Below are positions 44,863 through 56,655 of a DNA stretch of 64,000 nucleotides, in pieces. How positions within the stretch are numbered: the stretch's first letter is position 1; the number at the start of each line of letters is the position of its first letter. The stretch lies in NCBI RefSeq assembly GCF_050003625.1, contig NC_134399.1, positions 154,870,473 through 154,934,472 of the forward strand. The letters are read 5' to 3'. The DNA is from Haematobia irritans. Its lineage: Eukaryota > Arthropoda > Insecta > Diptera > Muscidae. The notes under the pieces are model-generated. The model worked only from the letters and a program-made list of their open reading frames with translations. It ran no database searches and was not told the origin of the DNA. The translations under genes and the position numbers were made by a program.

Positions 44863-46131
44863 AGCCATATATAATCAATTTCGCAAAAGTTATTTTTCGG
44901 TCGATAGATGGGTGTGGAAAAATGTGTGTCACTTCATGAACGGTAGTTACAGCGCATTATTTTTCCCTGATTTGTGGAAATTCCCAACTATGGAGTATAA
45001 TTTAGTTTAGTTTTCACACGAGGTAGTTCATTGTTTTTATAAAACAGTTAATTGAGTAATCATGTACTCGATACTGATATTTTTAATTTCTTATTTTCTT
45101 GGTAAAGCAAAGTATAAATTTCATTCAATATGTTCTCCATAATTATATTTAACGAATGCATTTGTGTAATTAGTTTTCTCTCTTGTTTGGTTTCTCACAT
45201 GTTTTTTCCAATTAAAGATACATTTTGGAATGCATTAAATTTCAAAAGATGTTCGTATTCATTTAATTGACATTCGATAGTTAGCAGAAAAGGGAAACAC
45301 AAAGGGCAACCTTAACTTAAAACTAATGAGTATATCCTGAATTACATCTAATGCTGGTAATTTCAAATTCGAATTTATATCGTCTTCTTTAAAGAATTCT
45401 TACAGTTTACATTCGCTTCTAATGAAATTATTTGAAAATGTATTTCTTTACAAAATTAAAATAACATTTAGGGCAACATTAACACATTCATATTGAATAC
45501 AAAAGAAAGTGTAAAATGAAGCCAGTATAATTCAAACCATCCACACCAACAGGGAATGTCTGGTTGGTTAGTTTGGTTTCGTCTCGTTTCGTATGTCTCG
45601 TTTCGTATGTCTATACTCTATAAATTCCAAACATTTACAAATACATTAATTTCAATCATTGTCCATGACTGAGTAAAATATTGAACTGAAGCCACCTTCT
45701 TCCCAAGAAATTTCCATGGTCGCAAGGACTAGGGCTACGTTTTAAACAATGGCATACATATACGAGTATAAAGCAAAGAAATGGCCTCAAAAGAAAACTG
45801 GGGAAAAAATGAATCCATTTAGAGCTCACTCATTGATGATATCTGCACAATCGAAAAATGCGGATATGTGGCCAAATGTGAAATGCTACTAATCGAAAGA
45901 CCATTTACACAGGAAAAAATATCAAGAAAAATTCTGATGATTCAATAGCTACTAGCTTAGTACCTACACTAACAAAAATGTTTTTGGATCCAAAGATTTT
46001 CACCTTCCTTTAATGATTTTAGTATTCCGATCCTGATTCTTTAAAGTAAGGACATTTTTATAGCCTTTGTAGCTTTAAATCTACTAAAATTAAAATTGGG
46101 ATAAAGTTCTCATTTATGGAATTTTCATTAT
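44863..46131. other. low-repeat AT-rich DNA
   Basis: One of the longest stretches without a recognised repeat. No exon with flanking splice sites stands out. A TCTCGTTTCGTATGTCTCGT duplication near 45590 is minor. Likely host intron. Confidence 0.4.
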
Positions 46132-46315
46132 CGTTTTGCTCAAGTGTAGTTCACTTTGGGTTGAGTGAATTACCCGAATTTATTCTGATAATTGGTTGAT
46201 AGTTTTGCTGCAAGTAGAGGATGCTGATGAGGAATGTGGTAATTCCGAAACAGCTGTACATCCAACCATCTTGCAGTCCAACCATCTTTGCCCAAATAAA
46301 TTTGACAAGCATACT
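46132..46315 (+). repeat. R1 repeat fragment
   Basis: CAAGTGTAGTTCACTTTGGG, GAGGATGCTGATGAGGAATG and TTTGCCCAAATAAATTTGAC match R1; it lacks the poly(A) end. Confidence 0.65.
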
Positions 46316-46734
46316 TTAAGGAAAATTTGCTTTAGTTCAAAGACATACGACTTTAGCGGAGGGACGCAAATTTCCAAAATTTTTAAACTTTATTTTAATT
46401 AAAATTTCATTTTTTGATAAATTTATTTTGAAATTTGTTCTTAATATTTTTATACCCACACTGTGGAACAGGGTATTATTAGTTAGTGCATATGTTTGCA
46501 ACACCCAGAAGGAGACGAGATAGACACATGGTGTCTTTGGCACAAATGCTCAGGGTGGGCTCCTGAGTCGATATAGCCATGTCCGCCTGTCCGTAAACAC
46601 ATTTTTTTAATCAAAGTCAAGCTCGCAGTTTTAGTCCAATCGACTTAAAATTTGGCACAAGTATGTGTTTTGGCTCAGAATAGAACCCTATTGATTTTGG
46701 AAGAAATCGGTTCAGATTTAGATATAGCTCCCAT

Positions 46735-47266
46735 TAGAGGTGTGCACGTGACACGAAATTGTCGCGACTCACGAAAATGTTCGTGATTCGTGCGTGAGTC
46801 ACGCTCATGACAACAGCGTGAGTGTGCGTGAGCGTGATTAACAAACCAAAATGTCGTGCGTGAGCGTGAGTCACGAAAATAATATCTTCGTGAGCGTGCG
46901 TGAGTAACGAATTACACTCACGAAAATATTCCTGCTCACCAACATAAAACGCTTAAGAGTTAAATTCAATTACAATTTTAGTGACACCTGGGATGTTAAG
47001 AGATGTTAAGAGTTCTCGATTTTAATAATGCTCATGTTTTGAAACACTTCGGTAAGGTAAATTAATCATAAAATTATTCGTGCGTCACGGTGTTTTTCAT
47101 GAGTCACGACGTTTTCGTGCGTGAGTGTGAGTGAGTACAAATTTTCTTTTCGTGAGTGTGCGTGAGCGTGAGTCCTACCAAAAAACATCGTGCGTGAGTG
47201 TGCGTGAGTATGATTTTTCAGTCTTGAGTGTGCGTGAGTAAACTATTACTCACGTGTACACCTCTA
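46735..47266. mobile_element. hAT-like MITE with CGTGAG repeats
   Basis: 532 bp between exact 8-bp duplications GCTCCCAT (46727-46734, 47267-47274). Ends TAGAGGTGTGCACGTGA and TCACGTGTACACCTCTA are inverted repeats of 17 bp with one mismatch. Both flanks of the interior are rich in GTGCGTGAGTGTGAG-type repeats, mirrored as TCACGCTCACGAA. No coding. Confidence 0.85.
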
Positions 47267-47364
47267 GCTCCCATATATATTTCGCCCGATATGGAATTAT
47301 ATGGCCCCAGAAGCCAGAGTTTTACCCTAATTTACTTAAAATTTTGCACCAGGAGAACAATAAG

Positions 47365-48263
47365 TACACGCAAAGAAAAAAAAACGTTTGGAAAACGTGT
47401 ACCGAAAACGTTTTTCTTTTGTTAGAGTTTTTTGAATTGCTTCGAAAATTTTAAACTTTTATCACCAAAAAAATTCGTTTGTTACAAAATGTTTATTTTT
47501 TCAATAAAAAAAAGTTATTTTTGAAACAACAATACAGTCCATTTCGTTTTTATCAAACACTGTTCTTTTCTGACTTTAGGTCTTTAATAAGACACATTTT
47601 ACAGTTGAAAATTTAATATACTACAATGTAATGTTGAACATTTTTTTCGGAATCTTCCGAACATATCTGGAATATATGTAAAAAAAAATTCTTGGGTCGA
47701 AGCATGGATCGCAGGGAGCATGTCAGACGTAGCAACCACTGCTCCACGGTGCCAAACTAAATGTTTGTTTCTGTCAAATAAATCTTGTTTATTCGGTTCG
47801 TGGGCGCCGCAAGCTATGCTATATAAATATAACTTATATGGATATTTATCTATTGATGACCATAACAGGTACATAGCTCAGTGGTTAGTGTGTTGGCTTA
47901 CAAAGTGCATGGTCCGCGGTTCGATTCTCCGTCCAGGCGAAAGGTACAAAAAATTTTTAAAATTTATAAAATCGTATAATTTCTTCTACATTGTTTGTAT
48001 TACAGGAAAAGGTGTTAAGAACTAAAAAACCTCGTGGATGTTAGAACGATGTGAGGGCAAATGCAATTAGCAAGAAAAAATGTTTTTTTTTTTGGGTTTG
48101 TCTTTATGAAATTGTTTTTAAATCCTGGAAAAGAATAGACGTTTATCACAAACAGTATATACCTTTCTTCCAAATACACTTCCTTACAGCGAAAAGCAAA
48201 TGAGAAACGAACTTTGTTTGTCTAAAATTTCGTTTGGGAGGAAAAAATTATTTTTTGCGTGTA
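47365..48263 (+). mobile_element. TIR element with tRNA-like modules, copy 2
   Basis: 899 bp, same ends as copy 1 (TACACGCAAAGAAAAAA; TTTTTTGCGTGTA). The HINE sequence ATAAG-TA-CTATAGTCAGGTG is restored when it is removed, proving a TA target. The minus tRNA-like module (about 47695-47755) is decayed while the plus one (47868-47939) is preserved. Confidence 0.8.
47868..47939 (+). other. tRNA-like module (plus), copy 2
   Basis: TAGCTCAGTGGTTAGTGTG and GCGGTTCGATTCTCCG as in copy 1, almost unchanged. Confidence 0.6.
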
Positions 48264-48478
48264 CTATAGTCAGGTGTGACAAAGTCTGTAGATTTTGTCT
48301 AGTCTATCAAGTTCTGTCCAGATCGAGTGATATTTAAATGTATGTATTTGGGACAAACCTTTATATATAGCACCCAACACATTTGACGGATGTGATATGG
48401 TATCGAAAATTTAGGTCTACAAGGTGGTGCAGGGTATAATATAGTCGGCTCCGCCCGACTTTAGACTTTCCTTACATG

Positions 48479-48942
<464 letters not shown>

Positions 48943-49787
48943 TTCTTGAGGCACGTGCGTATTAATGAAAACATTTTTGCTAATTGACAACCAAATTAGC
49001 TGATTTTTCATTCAACTTGAAGAAAACAATTGTAGCTTTCGATACCGTTACAGTGAGCATAAAAAAACGCTGACAGTGAGTCTCAAAGCACAAAAAGTTT
49101 CCCACAGGTAACTTTTGGGGTCGAAAGGGTTAATTGAGTTTTAAAAAATATTCAATTAAAAATTTAATTGATTCAACATTTTTTTAATTGAAACAGAGAT
49201 CATTCACAAAAATAGTATCAATTAATTTTTTAATTGGATCAATTATTTTTTTAATTGGATCAGTTAATTTTTTAATTGACTTTCAATTAATTTTTTATTT
49301 GCTACTATCATTTCTGTTATTGAAGACATTTCACTTAAAAATTAATTGAATCAATTAATTTCGTGATTGAAGACAATTTTTTTTCTGTGTGTAGTGGATT
49401 GAACAAAAGAGCAAAGATTATCCATTGAGTTTTTGTATGCGGTAACGTCCTAAGTGAGAGGATAGTTAAAATAGCTTGGCAAACATGACCAACAGTTTCT
49501 CCGGCGATGACGCCCTGCGAAGGCAGACGAGGCCAAGGTTGATTGGGGGTTTATTTCACCACATCCCACCCCCCCAACGAAGACAATAAAATAAGGCAAC
49601 AAATCCATGAACATACCAAGATATTTTGCCAATTTTAGTTTTTCGTTGAAAATCGATACTTTCAGTTTGAGTCCCAAATGACAGACAAATGGCAAGTGGT
49701 AGACACAACAAGAAATGAACAACTTAACTATTTTTGTAGTTAATGCAAAGGGAAACATTTAGTTGGCTTGTATTTTGGACGGTATTT
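48943..49787. other. AATTAATT-rich repeat and unassigned DNA
   Basis: 49135-49385 is dense in TTTTTTAATTG, AATTGATTCAA and similar palindromic phrases, ending TTTTCTGTGTGTAG, perhaps a MITE whose ends I cannot define. The rest, including the 102-codon minus frame 49450-49758, shows no known motif. Confidence 0.4.
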
Positions 49788-50718
49788 TTTATACCCTGCG
49801 CCACACTGTGGAACAGGGTATTATAAGTTAGTGAATATGTTTGCAACACCCAGAAGGAGACGAGATAGACACATGGTGTGTTTGGCAAAAATGTTCAGGG
49901 TGGGCTCCTGAGTCGATATAGTCATGTCCGTCTGTCCGTGAACACATTTTTGTAATCAAAGTCTAGGTCGCAGTTTTAGTCCAATCGACTTCAATTTTGG
50001 CACAAGTATGTGTTTTGGCTCAGAATAGAACCCTATTGATTTTGGAAGAAATCGGTTCAGATTTAGATATAGCTTCCATATATATCTTTCGCCCGATATG
50101 CGCTAATATTGACCAAGCAGCCAGAGTTTTATACCGATTTGCTTGAAATTTTGTACAAGCATAACACTTAGTCGTACAGTCAAGTGTACAAAATTTGATT
50201 GAAATCGGTTCAGATTTAGATATAGCTCCCATATATATCTTTCGCCCGATATGGACTTATATGGCCCCTGAAGCCAGATTTTTGGCCAAATTTGGTTGAA
50301 ATTTTGCAGTAGGAGTACAATTAGTAATATAGTCAAGTGTGCAAAATTTGATTAAAATCGGTTTAGATTTAGATATAGCTCCCATATATATCTTTCGCCC
50401 GATATGGACTAATATGGTCCTAAAAGCCAGAGTTTTGGCCTAATTTGGTTGAAATTTTGCACAGGGAGTAGATTTAGCATTGTAGCTATGAGTGCCAAAT
50501 TTTGCACTAGGAGTACAACTAGTAATATAGTCATGTGTGCCACATTTGGTTGACATCGGTTCAGATTTAGATATAGCTCCCATATATATGTTTTTCTGAT
50601 TTCGACAAAAATGGTCAAAATACCATGTGATATGGTATCGAAAATTTAGATCTACAAAGTGGTGCAGGGTATAATATAGTCGGCCCCGCCCGACTTTAGA
50701 CTTTCTTTACTTGTTTTT
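49788..50718 (+). mobile_element. HINE family 3, complete copy
   Basis: Head ATACCCTGCGCCACACTGTG...GGTATTATAAG, CACCCAGAAGGAGACGAGAT, core CTCCTGAGTCGATATAGTC, GTCCGTCTGTCCG, then modules: AGCTTCCATA/AGCTCCCATA at 50071, 50224 and 50377 (153-bp steps), the last at 50575 after a partial duplication. End GGTGCAGGGTATAATATAGT, CGGCCCCGCCCG hairpin, CTTTCTTTACTTG plus T run. It is the best reference copy for this family. Confidence 0.8.
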
Positions 50719-50739
50719 TTATTTAACTAACGTACGCAA

Positions 50740-50827
50740 AAAACTATTAGAGTAAAGGGAACTTTCTCCAAACATAATAATTCCATGAAAGTGAAATAGA
50801 GAGTTCACTTTTTTTTTGAGTGTGTAT
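50740..50827 (-). repeat. MITE fragment (TACACTCAAAAA family)
   Basis: GTACGCAAAAAACTATTAGA, CCAAACATAATAATTCCATG and GAGAGTTCACTTTTTTTTTG plus AGTGTG match the left third of the MITE at 14889 in reverse. Confidence 0.65.
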
Positions 50828-51095
50828 TTCGTCCCAGGTCGTTAGCCGATTTAAACTTTAAATCTAGATATTTTGTAGATGTATATAATTTGTCTCCAAA
50901 GATTAAAATATTTGTATATGGGAATATAAACCTTTGTATAACTCCCAAAAAATTGAAGGAGTTGAGATGGTAACAAAAATTTGGTTTACATAGAGGTGAA
51001 GGGTATAATATAATATAATATAATATATTATATATAATATATAATATATATATATAATATATAGGGGCCGACCCTACCGACTTTAGACTTTACTT
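50828..51095 (+). mobile_element. HINE family 4 copy
   Basis: TTTCGTCCCAGGTCGTTAGC, GGGAATATAAACCTTTGTAT, GAGGTGAAGGGTATAATATA, then a TATAA-type low-complexity tract (51005-51062) and CCGACTTTAGACTTTACTTA. It is the plus-strand counterpart of 40814-41340 and 53987-55240. Confidence 0.65.
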
Positions 51096-51142
51096 ACTTA
51101 TTTTTGTTTAATTTAATTGTCCAAAATTTAATTTGTCTCATA

Positions 51143-52332
51143 AAGGGTGATACGGTCAAAATTTGGTCAAGGGAAACCGGGTGTAAATCGGTGAAATCGT
51201 TTATTTAAAAAATCAAATTAAATTTCTTTTTCAAGTTCAATTAGCATAAAATTCAGGAAAAATATTCAGTTAGGCTTTCGCTATTCCAAATCCGAATTGC
51301 CGGGCCTCACGCTTGACACCTGCCATCAGATTTTGTACAGCCACCTTGTCCACCTTCTTCGCCGCAGAAAGCCAGTTTGCCTTGAACTGCTGCTCGTCCT
51401 TAGCAGTTTTTTGGTCTTCTTTAGGTTCCGCTTGACAATAGCCCAGTATTTCTCAATTGGGCGGAGCTCTGGCGTGTTGGGAGGGTTCTTGTCCTTGGGA
51501 ACCACCTGCACGTTGTTGGCGGCGTACCACTCCATGGCCTTTTTACCGTAATGGCAAGATGCCAAATCCGGCCAAAACAGTACGGAACAACCGTGTTTCT
51601 TCAGGAAAGGCAGAAGACGTTTATTCAAACACTCTTTCACGTAAATTTCTTGGTTGACAGTCCCGGAAGCTATGAAAATGCTGATTTTCAAGCCACAGGT
51701 ACAGATGGCTTGCCAAACCAGATATTTCTTTGCGAACTTTGACAGTTTTATGTGCTTGAAAATATCTGCTAGCTTTCCCCTTCCTTTTACCGTATAAAAC
51801 TCCTGTCCCGGAAGTTGCTTGTAGTCGGCTTTGACGTAGGTTTCGTCGTCCATTACCACGCAGTCAAACTTCGTCAGCATCGTCGTGTACAGCCTCCGGG
51901 CCGTCGTATTTTGTTTATCATCGCGATTTGGAGTCACTACCTTCTTGTAAGTCAATAGTCCGGCTCGTTTTTTGGTTGTAGACGATACACCCAGCTTATT
52001 TGCGGCATCTCGGAGAGAGAGGTTAGGGTTTCGCTTGAAACTACCGGCAACACTTTAATTACATTTGTAACGGTTGATTTGACAACTTTTAGCGATTTTG
52101 CCAGCTTTGCGTGCGAGTAGCTTGGATTTTCGCGATGCGCGAGCAAAATTTTGATACGCTGCTCTTCTTGCTTGGACGGCATTTTGACAACTGAAGAGTG
52201 AATTCCAAAATCAAAATAGGAGCAATATTCTACACACACACCTTCAAAATGAGGAGTGTTCAGGTTTTTAAATGCAAAATTGAAAGAAATACGTCAAGTT
52301 TATATTGACCAAATTTTGACCGTATCACCCTT
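51143..52332 (-). mobile_element. Tc1/mariner DD37E element
   Basis: 1190 bp with ends AAGGGTGATACGGTCAAAAT and TTTTGACCGTATCACCCTT. The inverted repeats are about 20 bp, continuing as TTTGGTCAA/TTGACCAAA, and TA flanks both sides (51141-51142, 52333-52334). It encodes a broken transposase on minus. Only copy in the window; the ends are near-perfect, so it is fairly young. Confidence 0.85.
51280..52182 (-). pseudogene. DD37E transposase, frameshifted
   Basis: Begins MPSKQEEQRIKILLAHRE at 52182, followed by a helix-turn-helix (HAKLAKSLKVVKSTVTNVIK). The frame breaks near 51950-52060 with loss of part of the second DNA-binding region. The catalytic domain is in frame 51326-51955: VVMDDETYVKADYKQLPG, FAKKYLVWQAICTCG, FWPDLASCHYGKKAMEWY and NTPELRPIEKYWAIVKRN. 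Between the second Asp (WPDLAS) and Glu (RPIEKYW) are 37 residues, so it is DD37E (ITmD37E, first described from mosquitoes). The catalytic triad is intact. Another shift after KKTKK leaves the last ~40 residues (QQFKANWLSAAKKVDKVAVQ) in another frame down to about 51280. Confidence 0.85.
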
Positions 52333-52334
52333 TA

Positions 52335-53211
52335 AAGCGGCCAAAAAGTTATTTTTGTTTAAGTTTACAAAATTTCTAAATTAGTCGGAAAAATTACTAG
52401 AATTACTATAAGGAGATTAGTTGTTGCTAGAACTTGCTCTCCCTCCGTAAACAATTTCCAATTAGATAATTAACCTTTAATACCATTCCTTCCTAAATAA
52501 AATTCCAATTTCTGGTAATAAGATAATGGACTGAAATTGAATAAAAACAAAAATCAGTAAAGTTTATACTATTTATTCCTCCAACTAAAACTGTTTCAAA
52601 AAGGGCTACCCTACTAACTTCATTGAAAAGTAATTCAGTATTTATAAAAAAGGACTCATTCCCACATCCATTGATTTTGCAAATATACAAAAACTAAGAA
52701 CACAATATTAAAAATATATTCAATACAACAGTTTTTCTTTCCATTATATTGTGCTTTCATCTCTTCGATATAGACCCACCTACTCAATTCAATTCAATGC
52801 ATTTCGTGTTCTTTTGTTGCCTAATACATAACCCTTTTGTTGCTAAAGATTTTCTCGTTTTATTTCTCTGCCATTATCGTTTTGTTCGAAGTTGAGGTTT
52901 GTTCATGTTCATTCTCTTACTAATAGCATTACAATATTGGTTCTACACAACAATGGACTTGCAACATTTCCAATGATGAAGCACATTTTCATTTCTCCCA
53001 TCATTGATATGCTGCTGTTGCCCAGTCAACTACTTAAATACCCACTTTCATCGATTACACTGAAAAAAAATTTTGTTTCATAAGCTAAAAGAATTCATGT
53101 ACTTTAAATAGAAATGCTATGAGGCAAATAAGGCGCATTTTTTATATTTGATGAACTCTTCATTGGAGACGTTTTGCCCTTAGATTCATCTTTAAATAAA
53201 ATAGTTACTTT
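52335..53211. other. low-repeat AT-rich DNA
   Basis: No gene recognised. Near 53058 a TACACTGAAAAAAAATTTTG resembles a MITE end, with no partner found. Confidence 0.35.
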
Positions 53212-53213
53212 TA

Positions 53214-53775
53214 CGAGGGTTACCTATAATATTTCGTGATTAGTGAACAAAAAAACACATATTAAAATCGCTTTATTGTTTTTCAACGTATTCCCCATTA
53301 AGATCTATCCTCTGGTTGAAGCATCTCCAAAACATGAATTTTGAACGCATTAATCACTTTTTCAGGTATCCAACAATCGAGTGCTGTTTACTTTCTAGCT
53401 TATATGCCTAAATCCAGGATTCATCACCTGACACATTGCCATAGAAGTGTTTGGAAGCATCTCAATCGTATTTTTGGAGAATTTCTTTCGACCAATCGAC
53501 ACGAGACTTTTTTGAATTGTGTGGATTCCAACGCGAACAAATTGTTCGGACGGTCAAATATACATCGAATATTGAATGCATGCTGGTCCCAATAATGCCT
53601 AAGTTTGTTTCAATCTCACGATAGGTCACAGACGATGTTGCAATATCAGTTAGCGCACAGCACTAGTAGTTTTCGGAAAAACAACCGATTTGAGTTGAAC
53701 CATGACCTCGGTTGAATTCACCAAACCATCAATAAATTATTCGATGCACCGTTCTTGAGTTAATCCACGTCGAAT
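53214..53775 (-). pseudogene. mellifera-like mariner, deleted
   Basis: Left end TTACGAGGGTTACCTATAAT (TA at 53212). At the other side, AACATTCGACGTGGATTAAC on minus reads NIRRGLT, the N-terminal start of the same family as at 8010. In between, catalytic and C-terminal parts are scrambled: CCATAGAAGTGTTTGGAAGC and CAAATTGTTCGGACGGTC occur, but no long frame. It joins a HINE end at about 53778. Confidence 0.6.
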
Positions 53776-53777
53776 GT

Positions 53778-53985
53778 TAAAAAAAGTGTATACGGCTGTA
53801 AGTTCGGCCAGTACTAAGCTTATGTACTCTCCACCATGGATTGCGTAGAATCTTCTTCTAAACACTGCCATCCACAATCGAATTACTTGAGTTGCGGTAA
53901 CGATTGCCGATGGCAAGGTATCTTAAAACCTCTTAACACCGTCTTCTAAATTGTAAGTAAGTCCATACGTGGTATATATTAAATC
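53778..53985 (-). repeat. HINE family 1 terminus
   Basis: GTGTATACGGCTGTAAGTTC, TCTCCACCATGGATTGCGTA, TTACTTGAGTTGCGGTAACG and CCATACGTGGTATATATTAA: the terminal ~200 bp of the reversed family-1 HINE only. Confidence 0.7.
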
Positions 53986-54078
53986 AAACAAGTAAATAAA
54001 GTCTAAAGTCGGACGGGGCCGACTATATTATACCCTTCACCACTATGTAGACAAACATTTGTGTTACCATCTCAACTA

Positions 54079-54979
54079 AAGGGTGATTTGTTAAGAGCTT
54101 GATAACTTTCTTTAAAAAAAAAAACGCATAAAATTTGCAAAATCTCATCGGTTCTTTATTTGAAACGTTAGATTGGTCCATGACATTTACTTTTTGAAGA
54201 TAATTTCATTTAAATGTTGACCGCGGCTGCGTCTTAGGTGGTCCATTCGGAAAGTCCAATTTTGGGCAACTTTTTCGAGCATTTCGGCCGGAATAGCCCG
54301 AATTTCTTCGGAAATGTTGTCTTCCAAAGCTGGAATAGTTGCTGGCTTATTTCTGTAGACTTTAGACTTGACGTAGCCCCACAAAAAATAGTCTAAAGGC
54401 GTCAAATCGCATGATCTTGGTGGCCAACTTACCGGTCCATTTCTTGAGATGAATTGTTCTCCGAAGTTTCCCTCAAAATCGCCATCTTGTTGAAACCACA
54501 TGTCAACCAAGTTCAGTTCTTCCATTTTTGGCAACAAAAAGTTTGTTAGCATCGAACGATAGCGATCGCCATTCACCGTAACGTTGCGTCCAACAGCATC
54601 TTTGAAAAAATACGGTCCAATGATTCCACCAGCGTACAAACCACACCAAACAGTGCATTTTTCGGGATGCATGGGCAGTTCATGAACGGCTTCTGGTTGC
54701 TCTTCACTCCAAATGCGGCAATTTTGCTTATTTACGTAGCCATTCAACCAGAAATGAGCCTCATCGCTGAACAAAATTTGTCGATAAAAAAGCGGATTTT
54801 CTGCCACTGATTTTGGTAATAAAATTCAATGATTTGCAAGCGTTGCTCGTTAGTAAGTCTATTCATGATGAAATGTCAAAGCATACTGAGCATCTTTCTC
54901 TTTGACACCATGTCTGATATCCCACGTTATCTGTCAAATACTAATGCATGAAAATCCTAACCTCAAAAGAATCACCCTT
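54079..54979 (-). mobile_element. Tc1/mariner DD41D element, copy 3
   Basis: 901 bp, minus orientation, TA at 54077-54078 and 54980-54981. Ends as in copies 1 and 2. It shares with copy 1 the internal deletion that joins the first helix-turn-helix to the catalytic half. Confidence 0.85.
54187..54868 (-). pseudogene. DD41D transposase, two internal deletions
   Basis: From the ATG at 54868 it starts MNRLTNEQRL, then the same junction as copy 1 shifts the frame. The catalytic half is open from 54807 to 54187 (206 codons). FSDEAHFWLNGY (first Asp) and CDLTPLDYFLWG (third Asp) are intact. A second in-frame deletion right after WFQQDG removes the ATCHTARDSMAI segment following the second Asp. The long C-terminal frame is well kept. 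Confidence 0.85.
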
Positions 54980-55240
54980 TACTTAAAATTTGCTGGGAGC
55001 TATATAAAGGTTTGCATTTCCAGATACAAATACTTTTAATGGAAACAATTTTTTGTACTTCTACAAAAACTCTAGAATTAAATTTTAAATCGGCTAACGC
55101 CCTAGGATGAAACACAATGTTAGTAAAAAATATGGGAAATATGAAGCCAGAGAAATTTTAATGCAATTGTACAAAAGAGATTTATGATTTTTCAGGCGAT
55201 ACATATGTATTCGAGATATAGGACAATTAGAGTAATATCT

Positions 55241-56655
55241 ACAATTTTTGCTACTCAGCAGTGGCGATTTTACACGGATATTGGTTAGATCTCGCCAAGA
55301 TATGTGGTCAAGTGTGGGTTGTGATATATTATTAGGTCTAGTCGGGCGACTTGGAGCCTTATTTAAAACTCATCCGTTCTGTGGAAATTTTGACATTGCA
55401 GTGTGTAGGATATGGCTAAGATATGGGGAAATCATCACTGAATTTTGTGTAAAGTGTGAGAATGTTGGCCATATTTGTATTCTCTGAGGAAACTATCCAG
55501 TCAATTGGAGGAAAATCCCATTGAAAATAGGTCTAAAATATGAAACAGTCTACCATACTTCCCCAACTCTGGTGTACGTATATATGGGAGCTATATACAA
55601 TCTGAACCAATTTTGACTAAATTTGACATGCATAGTAAGAATAATAATTCTGCTATCTATGCGAAATTTCACATAAATGGGAGTATAACTTTGGCCCCCC
55701 CTGGTCATATGAGTGCAAATCGGACGGGAGATATATATGGGAGCCATATCTAAATCTGAACCGATTTCAACCAAATTTGCCGCAATTACCTATACTACTA
55801 AACGTACTCTTTGTGCGAAATTTGAAGCAAATCACGGCAAACCCCTGGATTTTGAGGCCATATAAGTTAAAATCGGACGAAATATATATATATGGGAGCT
55901 ATATCTAAATCTGAATCGATTTTGACCATATTAGGCACATACAATAGTATCGTTAAAAGTACCGCTTGTGCAAAATTTGAAATAAGTCAGGGCAAAACTC
56001 TTTGCTCTTCCGCTTTTGAGACCATATAAGTCCAAATCGGGCGAAAGATATATATTTGAGCTATTTCTAAATATGAACCGATTTTAACAAAATTTGACAC
56101 ACTTAACGATACTATTAAACGTACCCCTTGTGCAAAATTTGAAGCAAATCACGGCAAAACTCTGGCTTTTGTGGCCATATAAGTTCAAATCGGACGAAAG
56201 ATATATATGTGAGCTATATCTAAATTTGAACCGATTTCAATCAAATTTACCAAGCATTGGTAGAATATCAATTCTACCCTCTGTGCAAAATTTCACGAAG
56301 ATCGGTAGTAAACTTTGGCCTCTGTGGTCATATGAGTCTAAATCGGACGAAAGATATATATGGCAGCTATATCTAAATCTGAACCGATTTTTTCCAAAAC
56401 CAATAGCGATTGTCTCTGTCCCAAGAAACGGCCCTATTCCAAATTTGAGGACGATCGGACTTAAATTACGAGCTGTACTTTGTGCACAAAATTACATATA
56501 CAGACAGACAGACGGAAATCGCTAAATCGACTCAGAATTTAATTCTAAGCCGATCGGTATACTAAAAGATGGGTCTATGACCACTATTTCTTGGCGTTAC
56601 ATACAAATGCACAAACTTGTTATACCCTGTACCACATTAGTGGTGAAGGGTATAA
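55241..56655 (-). mobile_element. HINE family 2b, long copy
   Basis: Module anchor GACGGGAGATATATATG or GGACGAAAGATATATATG at 55723, 55876, 56040, 56193 and 56346: three steps of 153 and one of 164. It ends with CAGACAGACAGACGG, TCGACTCAGAATTTAATTC (core), CTTGGCGTTACATACAAATG and TATACCCTGTACCACATTAG...GGGTATAAAAA. Confidence 0.7.

Larger units (their letters stand above)
46449..48476 (+). mobile_element. HINE family 3, holding two nested elements
   Basis: Head ATACCCACACTGTGGAACAG at 46451, core CTCCTGAGTCGATATAGCC, short GTCCGCCTGTCCG, and module AGATATAGCTCCCAT cut at 46734 by a hAT-like MITE. It resumes at 47267 and is cut at TA 47365 by the tRNA-bearing TIR element. It resumes at 48264 and ends GGTGCAGGGTATAATATAGT, hairpin CGGCTCCGCCCG, CTTTCCTTACATG plus T run. 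Confidence 0.75.
53987..55240 (-). mobile_element. HINE family 4, split by DD41D copy 3
   Basis: ACAAGTAAATAAAGTCTAAA, GGACGGGGCCGACTATATTA and CCATCTCAAC precede the insert; after it, CTTAAAATTTGCTGGGAGCT continues the family as at 41160. The insertion site is TA. Confidence 0.7.

Noticed and set aside
49450..49758. 102-codon minus frame in low-repeat DNA
   Set aside because: Contains hydrophobic stretches but no recognised motif, no splice context and a low-complexity patch (CCCACCCCCCCAACG).
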